From Chryseobacterium viscerum (lineage in GTDB: Bacteria; Bacteroidota; Bacteroidia; Flavobacteriales; Weeksellaceae): DNA of 64,000 nt. Position numbers and translations under genes: made by a program. Positions 9,314 to 16,313 of the stretch are shown here, one piece after another (positions within the stretch are counted from its first letter, which is position 1; each line of letters begins with the position of its first letter). Under the pieces are notes generated by a model. That model saw only the letters and a program-made list of their open reading frames with translations, did no database searches and was not told where the DNA came from. The DNA is taken from positions 2,852,001 to 2,916,000 of the forward strand of contig NZ_JAPDFT010000001.1 of NCBI RefSeq assembly GCF_025949665.1, written 5' to 3'.

Positions 9314-9344
9314 CAAATGTATAAACTTTTTAATTACTCACAAG
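9314..9344 (-). promoter_or_regulatory. ilv operon promoter (Bacteroidetes type)
   Basis: On the minus strand TACATTTG (9321-9314) matches the TAnnTTTG -7 consensus exactly, and CTTG (9344-9341) lies 19 bases upstream as the -33 box. The only good promoter I see ahead of the two leaders. The expected start point falls at about 9309, the first base of leader peptide 1. Confidence 0.8.
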
Positions 9345-9359
9345 TTTTTTTCACACTTT

Positions 9360-10226
9360 TTATTTTTTTCGTAAAAAACGAGTCAATGTTTCCTTTGTTG
9401 CAGCCACATCATGAACCCTTACAATCTTTGCTCCCTGTTCTAATACTTTCATGTGAAGTTTTTGCGTTTCTTCATTGATGTCAAGAGGTGATTTCCCCAA
9501 AGGTTTATAGATAAATGACTTTCTGGAAATACCTATTAAAAGAGGGAATTTTCCAAATCCCAGGTATTCAATTTCGTGAATCATTTTCATCTGATCTTCT
9601 ACTGTTTTTCCGAAACCAAAACCGGGATCAAGAATGATATCATTCACTCCTTTTTCTAAAAGTTCTTTTGTTTTTTTAGAAAAATATTGGTTCACTTCCA
9701 GCGTAATATCTTCGAATTTTATTTTATCATGCATGGTTTGGTAGGAAGGATTTACATGCATGAGAATGTAAGGAAGCTTCGTTTCAGCAGCTGTATCAAA
9801 CATTTTTTCATCATACTGTCCACCTGAAATATCATTAATCAGATCTATTCCTTCGTTAAATCCGAATTTCACTGTTTCTGCATAAAAAGTATCAAGGGAA
9901 ACAAGGGCTTCCGGAAATTCTTTTTTGATCAGAGAAATGAGAGTTCCAATTCTGTTTATTTCTTCTGCAGCACTTAAGAATTCTGCATTTGGACGTGTAG
10001 ACTGAGGACCGATATCCAGTATTTCAGCTCCTTCTTTCAAAAGTTTTTCTGCATGTTCCAAAGCTGATTTTTCATTATTAAATTTTCCACCATCAGAGAA
10101 AGAATCCGGAGTCAGATTCAGGATTCCCATGATTTTTGGAGTATCCAGTTGTACCAATCGGCCATTGCAGTTGATTGAGTAGGTTGGAGCGTTGGAGGGT
10201 TGGAGAGTTGGAGGGTTGGAGAGCAT
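9360..10226 (-). CDS. folP: dihydropteroate synthase
   Basis: A 288-aa TIM-barrel enzyme joining the pterin diphosphate to p-aminobenzoate in folate synthesis; the sulfonamide target. Signature motifs are MGILNLTPDSFSDGG, LDIGPQSTRP, DLINDISGG, DPGFGFGK and SRKSF. The first 14 residues are encoded by an array of an 8-base GTTGGAG-type repeat and look nothing like the family, so the ATG at 10226 is doubtful. Conserved sequence begins at about residue 17 (YSINCNG). No ATG lies between, so the array may have altered the original start. It ends about 15 bases upstream of the ilv -33 box, on the same strand. Confidence 0.92.
   Translation of the reverse strand: MLSNPPTLQPSNAPTYSINCNGRLVQLDTPKIMGILNLTPDSFSDGGKFNNEKSALEHAEKLLKEGAEILDIGPQSTRPNAEFLSAAEEINRIGTLISLIKKEFPEALVSLDTFYAETVKFGFNEGIDLINDISGGQYDEKMFDTAAETKLPYILMHVNPSYQTMHDKIKFEDITLEVNQYFSKKTKELLEKGVNDIILDPGFGFGKTVEDQMKMIHEIEYLGFGKFPLLIGISRKSFIYKPLGKSPLDINEETQKLHMKVLEQGAKIVRVHDVAATKETLTRFLRKK
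10183..10222. repeat. 8-bp tandem repeat at the folP 5' end
   Basis: Five consecutive copies of GTTGGAGN (starts 10183, 10191, 10199, 10207, 10215). It lies inside the annotated folP start region. As 8 is not a multiple of 3, any change in copy number would shift the frame between the upstream ATG and the conserved domain. Confidence 0.9.
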
Positions 10227-10597
10227 GAGAATTTATTATTGGCGGGTGAGAATTAATAAATGATAATTGATTTTGTAGTGCAAAATTAGTGATTTATGAG
10301 GTTTAATGAGAGATTAGAAGCTAGAAATTAGAAATTAGTGGATGAAAGCCAGAAGCTGGAGAATGGAAGTTAGAGCCTACACTATCAATCCCAAAACCCG
10401 GTAAATCTAATCTTGAAACTCTTTCCTCAAAACACTCTCTAACCCTAAAACCCTCTTACTCTAAAACCCTCTTACTCTAAAACTCAACAACTCGAAACCC
10501 AGACCCCGAAACGCTCCCACGCTCAAACTCTCCCACCCTCAAACCCTCTCACACACAAACTCAGCTCATCAAATTCAAAAATCTGAAACCGAATTCG
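10227..10597. repeat. gene-free spacer of degenerate C/A-rich repeats
   Basis: No gene is seen here. About 10270-10375 has short AGAAGCTAGAAATTAGAAATTAG-like repetition. About 10380-10560 is strongly strand-biased, C, A and T rich and nearly G-free, built of degenerate units such as AAACCCTCTTACTCT (twice in direct tandem) and CTCAAACTCTC. A very similar tract recurs at 63060-63230. Confidence 0.75.
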
Positions 10598-10605
10598 TAT
10601 ATTTG
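10598..10605 (+). promoter_or_regulatory. probable -7 promoter element for the DUF1599 gene
   Basis: TATATTTG matches TAnnTTTG exactly and lies 17 bases before the ATG at 10623. The matching -33 region (about 10575) is weak, so this is a motif-only call. Confidence 0.5.
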
Positions 10606-10622
10606 GAAGATTAAGAAAATTT

Positions 10623-11189
10623 ATGCTAAAAACATCAGTACAGTTCGAGAAAGTTATCAGTCAGTGCCGTGATCTTTTCGGTAAAAAATTACAGGATTAT
10701 GGTGCAGCATGGAGGGTTTTAAGACCAAGTTCCATTACAGATCAGATTTATATTAAAGTTAATAGAATCCGTACGCTGCAGATGACTGATAAAAAAATGG
10801 TGGATGAGAGTGAGGAAGATGAATTTATCGCCATTGTGAACTACTCTATCATTGGGCTTATTCAGCTGGAGAAAGGTCTTTCCAATGATTTCAATGAAAA
10901 TAAAGAAGAAATTTTAGGTCTGTATGACAAATATTCCAACGAAGCGAAGGCTTTAATGGAAAGAAAAAACCATGATTATGGTGAGGCATGGAGGGATATG
11001 AGAATCTCTTCGATCACGGATCTTATTTATCAGAAAGTATTAAGAACTAAACAGATTGAGGACAATCAGGGAAAAACAATCGTTTCGGAAGGGCTTGATG
11101 CCAACTATTTCGATATGCTGAATTATGCTGTCTTCTGCCTGATCAAGTTCTCAGAAAAAGAAAATCAATTCGAACCCAAAAATATTTAA
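10623..11189 (+). CDS. DUF1599 (nucleotide modification associated domain) protein
   Basis: A 188-aa cytoplasmic protein with two tandem copies of the DUF1599 domain: residues about 10-90 and 100-180, each with the core K(L/N)xDYGxAWRxxRxSSITDxIYxKVxRxxxL. The two-copy form is usual in Bacteroidetes. The family has been linked in domain databases to nucleotide modification, but no reaction is established from this sequence. It ends one base before the next gene, a DoxX-like membrane protein, suggesting an operon. Confidence 0.85.
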   Translation: MLKTSVQFEKVISQCRDLFGKKLQDYGAAWRVLRPSSITDQIYIKVNRIRTLQMTDKKMVDESEEDEFIAIVNYSIIGLIQLEKGLSNDFNENKEEILGLYDKYSNEAKALMERKNHDYGEAWRDMRISSITDLIYQKVLRTKQIEDNQGKTIVSEGLDANYFDMLNYAVFCLIKFSEKENQFEPKNI

Positions 11190-11190
11190 T

Positions 11191-12300
11191 ATGCTCAAAG
11201 GTTTATTACGCTTTATTATTGCTGTTATTTTTATCCTTTCAGGCTTTGTGAAAGCCGTGGATCTGGTAGGTTTTTCTTTCAAAATGGAAGAATATTTTGC
11301 TCCTCCTGTTTTCAACATGCCGTTTTTAGAAAAGTTTGCCCTGCTGTTTTCCATTATTGTGGTGGTACTGGAGCTTTTCCTTGGATTTATGCTGCTGCTT
11401 AAATTAAAGCTGAAATTTACCTTATCTATATTAATAGCACTTTGTGTTTTCTTTGGATTTCTTACATTCTATTCAGCTTATTTCAATGTGGTAACAGACT
11501 GTGGATGTTTTGGAGATGCCATCAAGTTTACCCCATGGCAGAGCTTTCTTAAGGATGTTGTGCTTCTTGTAGGACTGATTATCCTTTTTGTTCTGTACAG
11601 AAAAGATTTCCGTAAAAAAGATGAGTATGGAATTACTCAGAAAGAGTCTTCCAATACATTCAAATACATCCTTCTAACGGTCTTTTCCCTGGGTATGATT
11701 TACGTTATGGCACAAGGAATTATGCATGAACCAATCATTGATTTCCGTGATTATAAAATAGGAACAGATATTAAAGCTGAAAAAGGAAAAATTGAAAAAA
11801 ATCCTTCCGAATATAAAACTTTTTACTCTCTGAAAAATCAGAAAACAGGAGCTGTTATAAAGGTAAATCAGGATGATTATATCAAAAAAACAGAATACTG
11901 GGCAGAAGGTTCTCCATGGAAAATTGAAGAAGGAAAAAATGAATCTGTACTGATCAAAGAAGGTTACAAATCTGAAATCGTGAAATTTAAGATTGAAGAT
12001 CCTACAGGAATGGAGGTTACGAATGAAATTATCAACGCTCCAAAAGCTGTTTTAGTATTCTCCTACCATCCAAAAGATGTTCCTGCTGATCTGCTTCAGA
12101 AGGTGGAAGCTAAAGTAAATACGCAAAAAGGAGCTCTTATCTACGGAATTTCTACTTATCCAAATACTTTTAAAACCATTAAAAATGCCATGATGGACGG
12201 AACTGCCATCAAAACCATAGCAAGAAGCAACCCATTTGTACTGATTCTTGAAAATGGAAAAATTATAGACAAACAGCCTGCGAAGGACTACGTTAATTAA
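11191..12300 (+). CDS. BT_3928-type DoxX/MauE membrane protein
   Basis: A 369-aa protein with four membrane helices in residues 1-130 (LLRFIIAVIFILSGFVKAVD, LLFSIIVVVLELFLGF, ILIALCVFFGFLTFY, VVLLVGLIILFVLY). The MauE-like cysteines in VTDCGCFGDAIKF lie in the loop before the fourth. A fifth hydrophobic stretch near 155-170 leads into a soluble C-terminal domain with a weak thioredoxin-like look (KAVLVFSYHPKDVP). MauE-type proteins support disulfide or redox chemistry in the envelope. That role here is inference from family. Confidence 0.82.
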   Translation: MLKGLLRFIIAVIFILSGFVKAVDLVGFSFKMEEYFAPPVFNMPFLEKFALLFSIIVVVLELFLGFMLLLKLKLKFTLSILIALCVFFGFLTFYSAYFNVVTDCGCFGDAIKFTPWQSFLKDVVLLVGLIILFVLYRKDFRKKDEYGITQKESSNTFKYILLTVFSLGMIYVMAQGIMHEPIIDFRDYKIGTDIKAEKGKIEKNPSEYKTFYSLKNQKTGAVIKVNQDDYIKKTEYWAEGSPWKIEEGKNESVLIKEGYKSEIVKFKIEDPTGMEVTNEIINAPKAVLVFSYHPKDVPADLLQKVEAKVNTQKGALIYGISTYPNTFKTIKNAMMDGTAIKTIARSNPFVLILENGKIIDKQPAKDYVN

Positions 12301-12344
12301 TTATAAATGATAGAAGGAAGTATTTACGAGAAATAATCGCAGCT

Positions 12345-12410
12345 CAACTATCAACTATCAACTATCAACTATCAACTATCAACTATCAACTATCAACTAT
12401 CAACTATCAA
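12345..12410. repeat. heptamer tandem repeat (CAACTAT)n
   Basis: Nine perfect head-to-tail copies of CAACTAT plus three bases, between the DoxX-like gene and the TerB-like gene, ending 20 bases before the latter's ATG. A simple-sequence tract prone to slippage. It is outside coding sequence, so it could change promoter or leader spacing but not a reading frame. Confidence 0.97.
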
Positions 12411-12430
12411 ATTTAAACATACAACAGCTC

Positions 12431-12778
12431 ATGCAAAAATCAAATAAATCAATCGCCGGATATCACTTATTAATGATTCTTTCTTCTGTAGACGGAGAGT
12501 TTGCTCCTGAGGAAGGAATGCTGATACAGCAATACATGGCGGATGAATTTCCGTTCAGAATGAATCTTGACAATGAACTGGAGACACTTGCCCTTTTACA
12601 GCCTGAAGAATGGAAAGACCATTTTGAATTCCATGCAAGATGTTTCCATGAAGATTCTACAGAGGATGAACGTGTAAAGTTTGTTCAGTTTGCAAAATCA
12701 CTGATTAAAGCTGATAACAAAGTAACTGAAGAGGAGCATACGTTTTACGTTCTGCTGAAAAATCTTTGGGGATTATAG
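12431..12778 (+). CDS. TerB-like domain protein
   Basis: A 115-aa all-helical cytoplasmic protein. The pattern LMILSSVDGEFAPEEGMLIQQYM at residues 14-36 and IKADNKVTEEEHTFYVLL near the end match the two acidic, EF-hand-like turns of TerB/DjlA-type domains (tellurite resistance and stress related). Metal binding by these Asp/Glu turns is a family feature; function here is unknown. It precedes the oligopeptidase gene by 19 bases. Confidence 0.7.
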   Translation: MQKSNKSIAGYHLLMILSSVDGEFAPEEGMLIQQYMADEFPFRMNLDNELETLALLQPEEWKDHFEFHARCFHEDSTEDERVKFVQFAKSLIKADNKVTEEEHTFYVLLKNLWGL

Positions 12779-12797
12779 CATAAAAAAACAAAAAACC

Positions 12798-14924
12798 ATG
12801 AAAAAAATTTATCTAGGACTATTAGTAATGAGTGCATCAACATTTCAGTCTCAAAAATTTCCGGATTTGAAAGGTCCTGTTGCAGAAAAGCAGGAACATA
12901 TCAGAGAAATCCACGGAGACAAAGTCAATGATCCGTATTACTGGATGATTGATTATTTTAAGAAAGGAAAAGATTCCACCAAGGTTGTTGATTATTTAAA
13001 GGCCGAAAACACGTATTGGGAAGGCATGATGAAAGACACAGATCCTTTCAGAGAAAAGCTTTTCCAGGAAATGAAAGCCAGAATCAAAGAAAAAGACGAA
13101 TCTGTACCGGTTTTCAAAAACGGATATTATTATTACAGCCGTACGGAAGCAGGAAAACAATATTTTAAATACTGCAGAAAAAAAGGCAGTCTTACTGCCC
13201 CTGAAGAAATTCTTCTGGATGTAGATAAAATGGCAGAAGGTCATTCATATTATGCTGCTTCAGGCTTTAGCATCAGCCCGGATAATACCAAAATAATCTA
13301 TGGAGTGGATGATATTTCCAGAAGACAATATAAATTGTTCTTAAAAGATCTTTCTACAGGTAAAACGACTGATCTTGGCATTAAAAATACAGGAGGTTCT
13401 GCAACATGGGCTAACGATAACAAAACCATTTTCTATACAGAGAATAATCCGGAGACCCTTTTATCTGAAAAGATCAAAAGACATACGCTGGGAACTGATT
13501 CCGGTAAGGACGTAACAGTGTATGAAGAGAAGGATAAAACCAATTTTATTTCGGTATATAAATCCAAGAATGAAAAATTTATCCTGATCCACTCAGGGTC
13601 TACCACTTCTTCTGAAACAAAATACCTGAATGCTGATCAGGCTGATGGAACATTCAATGTTTTCCAACCAAGAATGAAGAATGTTCTGTATACCGTTACA
13701 CCACTGGAAGATAAATTTTTGATCAGAACCAATAAAGATGCTCTTAACTTCAAAATTGTAGAAACGCCTTTAGACAAAACAGGTGTTGAAAACTGGAAAG
13801 ATTTTATTCCGCACAGGAATGATGTTCTGATGGAAGGTATTAATGCATTTAAAAACTATCTGGTTTTCAATGAAAGACAGAACGGGCTTTCTCAATTGTC
13901 TGTCTACGATAGAAAAACAGGTAAAAAGGAATTCCTGAAATTCGATGAGCCCGTATACACGGTGTATTCATCAGGAAATCCTGAATATAACACCGATAAT
14001 TTCCGTTTTGGATATACTTCCATGATCACGCCAAGTTCTCAGTATGAGCAGGATTTGAAAACAGGGAAAAGAACTCTTTTGAAACAACAGGAAGTTCTTG
14101 GAGGTTACAACAAAGACAATTATACTACCGAAAGACTTTTTGCTAAGGCTAAAGACAGAACAAAAATTCCAATCTCTATTGTTTATAAAAAGGGATTCAA
14201 AAAAGACGGAAACAGGCCACTTCTACTCTACGCTTACGGCTCTTACGGAAGTCCTATGGATGCCACTTTCAACAGCAACAGATTAAGTCTTTTGGACAGA
14301 GGTTTTGCTTATGCTATTGCCCACATCCGCGGAGGCCAGGAAATGGGAAGACAGTGGTATGAAGACGGAAAAATGATGAAAAAGAAAAACACGTTTACCG
14401 ATTTCATTGATTCCGGAGAATATCTGGTTAAAGAAAAATATACTTCACCTAAACACCTGTATGCTCAGGGAGGAAGTGCAGGAGGTCTTTTGATGGGTGC
14501 AGTGACCAATATGAGCCCCAATCTATGGAATGGTGTTATTTCACAGGTTCCGTTCGTAGATGTAGTAAATACGATGCTTGACACCAGCATTCCATTGACG
14601 ACCAATGAATATGACGAATGGGGAAATCCGAACAATAAAGAGGCGTACTTCTATATGAAATCTTATTCTCCATATGAAAATATTGAGAAGAAAAACTATC
14701 CGAATCTTTTGGTAACAACAGGATTACATGATTCTCAGGTTCAATATTTTGAACCTGCTAAATGGGTTGCTAAACTTAGAGATATGAAAACGGATAAAAA
14801 TGTATTGTTATTAAAAACAGATATGGCTTATGGCCATGGTGGTGCTTCAGGAAGGTTTGATTATCTGAAGGATCTGGCTTTGGTGTATGCTTTCATGTTT
14901 AAACTGGAAGGGATTACTAAATAG
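12798..14924 (+). CDS. S9 family peptidase, oligopeptidase B type
   Basis: A 708-aa serine peptidase: N-terminal beta-propeller (about 20-420) and C-terminal alpha/beta hydrolase. The triad is readable as S560 (GGSAGGLL), D645 (GLHDSQV) and H680 (YGHGGASGR). The motif TNEYDEWGNP before the Asp is typical of oligopeptidase B, which cleaves short peptides after Arg/Lys, rather than of prolyl oligopeptidase. Residues 1-18 (MKKIYLGLLVMSASTFQS) look like a signal peptide, so it is probably periplasmic. Confidence 0.88.
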   Translation: MKKIYLGLLVMSASTFQSQKFPDLKGPVAEKQEHIREIHGDKVNDPYYWMIDYFKKGKDSTKVVDYLKAENTYWEGMMKDTDPFREKLFQEMKARIKEKDESVPVFKNGYYYYSRTEAGKQYFKYCRKKGSLTAPEEILLDVDKMAEGHSYYAASGFSISPDNTKIIYGVDDISRRQYKLFLKDLSTGKTTDLGIKNTGGSATWANDNKTIFYTENNPETLLSEKIKRHTLGTDSGKDVTVYEEKDKTNFISVYKSKNEKFILIHSGSTTSSETKYLNADQADGTFNVFQPRMKNVLYTVTPLEDKFLIRTNKDALNFKIVETPLDKTGVENWKDFIPHRNDVLMEGINAFKNYLVFNERQNGLSQLSVYDRKTGKKEFLKFDEPVYTVYSSGNPEYNTDNFRFGYTSMITPSSQYEQDLKTGKRTLLKQQEVLGGYNKDNYTTERLFAKAKDRTKIPISIVYKKGFKKDGNRPLLLYAYGSYGSPMDATFNSNRLSLLDRGFAYAIAHIRGGQEMGRQWYEDGKMMKKKNTFTDFIDSGEYLVKEKYTSPKHLYAQGGSAGGLLMGAVTNMSPNLWNGVISQVPFVDVVNTMLDTSIPLTTNEYDEWGNPNNKEAYFYMKSYSPYENIEKKNYPNLLVTTGLHDSQVQYFEPAKWVAKLRDMKTDKNVLLLKTDMAYGHGGASGRFDYLKDLALVYAFMFKLEGITK

Positions 14925-14927
14925 AAA

Positions 14928-15417
14928 GCCTCGCAGATTTTGCAGATAACGCAGATTTATATTAATAACAGAAAATGAAATTTCATATATTATACGAAAG
15001 TGTGTTTTCAATGTATATAATCAGTTAGGCCCTGGTTTACTTGAATCTGTATATCAAAAAATACTGATTTACGAACTGGAAGAAAATGGTTTAAGTGTCA
15101 AATCTGAAGTAGTACTTCCGGTATATTATGACAATAAAAAATTTGATATTAATTTTAAAATTGACATTTTAGTAGAAGATAAAGTTATTTTAGAACTAAA
15201 ATCAATAAAAGAGTTAGATAACGTTCATTATAAACAATTATATACTTATTTAAAATTATCTAATAGAAAATTAGGACTACTTATAAATTTTAATACTTCT
15301 AATATTTTAGACAATATTAAGAGAGTTGTAAATAACCTATAATATGTAATTAGGTTAAATTAATCTGCTAAATCAAACAAATCTGCGAGAGTAAAAAAGA
15401 GCCTCACAGATTTTGCA
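14928..15417. repeat. GCCTCRCAGATTTTGCA repeats flanking a GxxExxY gene
   Basis: The 17-mer GCCTCRCAGATTTTGCA occurs at 14928-14944 and again at 15401-15417 in direct orientation. A related inverted form (ATCTGCTAAATC...ATCTGCGAGAG, 15363-15391) lies just inside the right end. Together they bracket the GxxExxY reading frame, like the ends of a small mobile or exchangeable cassette. Confidence 0.7.
14965..15342 (+). pseudogene. GxxExxY family protein gene with no standard start codon
   Basis: An open frame of 125 codons encodes the family signature GPGLLESVYQK and the nuclease-like core FKIDILVEDKVILELKSIK...HYKQLYTYLKL...GLLINF. The protein has full length and an intact stop. No ATG, GTG or TTG exists in this frame: the expected Met-Thr-Glu-Asn start reads ATA ACA GAA AAT at 14965. 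Either it begins at ATA or CTG, or a single ATG-to-ATA change silenced it. GxxExxY proteins are small, often multicopy and of unknown role, with a PD-(D/E)XK-like look. Confidence 0.75.
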
Positions 15418-15457
15418 AAAGAAAAATTAAAAATAAATAAATCTATATTTAAATCTT

Positions 15458-16216
15458 ATGAGAAGAAAAATAGTTGCTGGCAACTGGAAAATGAACAAAA
15501 ATGTAATTGATGCACAACAATTGATGATTCAGTTACTAAGCTATAAAAACAACAATGCTACGAACTGTGAGGTTTGGATTGCTCCACCTTCATTATATTT
15601 AATGATGGCAAAAGACATCTTTGAAAAGGACGAAATCGGGGTATTTTCTCAGGATATGAGTGAGCATGAAAGTGGTGCTTATACAGGAGAAATTTCTGTA
15701 GATATGTTAGAATCTATTGATGCTACCGGTTCATTAATCGGGCACTCTGAAAGAAGACAGTATCACGGGGAAACAGATTCTCACTGTAACAGAAAAATCA
15801 AATTAGCGCTTGACAAAGGTCTTATTCCTGTTTACTGTAATGGGGAAACTCTTGAGCAGAGAAAGGCAGGACAACATCTGGAAGTAGTAAAAAATCAGAC
15901 TGAAGTAGCACTTTTCACACTTTCTGCTGAAGAAATTAAGAAGGTAGTGATTGCTTATGAACCGGTTTGGGCGATCGGAACAGGCGAAACAGCAAGTCCG
16001 GAGCAGGCTCAGGAAATTCATGCACACATCAGAAGTATCATCGCTGCAAAATACGGACAGGAAGTTGCTGATGAAATTTCAATCCTTTACGGAGGATCTG
16101 TAAAACCAGACAACGCAAAAGAAATCTTCTCTCAGCCGGATATCGACGGAGGTCTGATTGGAGGGGCAGCTTTGAAACTAGAGGATTTCTCTAAGATTAT
16201 TGAAGGTTTTAATTAA
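15458..16216 (+). CDS. tpiA: triosephosphate isomerase
   Basis: A 252-aa TIM barrel that interconverts dihydroxyacetone phosphate and glyceraldehyde 3-phosphate in glycolysis. Catalytic residues are visible: the Asn-Lys of AGNWKMNK, the His of IGHSERR and the Glu of AYEPVWAIGTG. The phosphate-binding YGGSVKPDNA and GLIGGAALK are present. Single gene, with a strong terminator 50 bases downstream. Confidence 0.97.
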   Translation: MRRKIVAGNWKMNKNVIDAQQLMIQLLSYKNNNATNCEVWIAPPSLYLMMAKDIFEKDEIGVFSQDMSEHESGAYTGEISVDMLESIDATGSLIGHSERRQYHGETDSHCNRKIKLALDKGLIPVYCNGETLEQRKAGQHLEVVKNQTEVALFTLSAEEIKKVVIAYEPVWAIGTGETASPEQAQEIHAHIRSIIAAKYGQEVADEISILYGGSVKPDNAKEIFSQPDIDGGLIGGAALKLEDFSKIIEGFN

Positions 16217-16228
16217 TATTAAAAAATA

Positions 16229-16262
16229 ACAGGTTTCGGATAAAGTCTGTTCCTATTGATAC
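16229..16262. repeat. remnant of a GGACTAAAGTCCGTTCCTATT-type repeat
   Basis: The stretch around GGATAAAGTCTGTTCCTATTG (16240-16260) is a mutated version of the motif at 60455-60475 (GGACTAAAGTCCGTTCCTAT). Dispersed intergenic repeat family; only two examples are in the window. Confidence 0.5.
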
Positions 16263-16265
16263 ATA

Positions 16266-16296
16266 AAAACGGCGACATCGAAGATGTCGCCGTTTT
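16266..16296. terminator. bidirectional intrinsic terminator
   Basis: A 14-bp perfect stem (16266-16279 with 16283-16296) with a three-base GAA loop and A/T tracts on both sides, placed between the converging tpiA and phytase-like genes. Confidence 0.92.
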
Positions 16297-16313
16297 CCGT
16301 TAAAAAAATCTAA

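Noticed and set aside
12345..12410. CRISPR-like regular repeats
   Set aside because: Units are contiguous heptamers without spacers; a simple tandem repeat, not a CRISPR array. No cas genes in the window.
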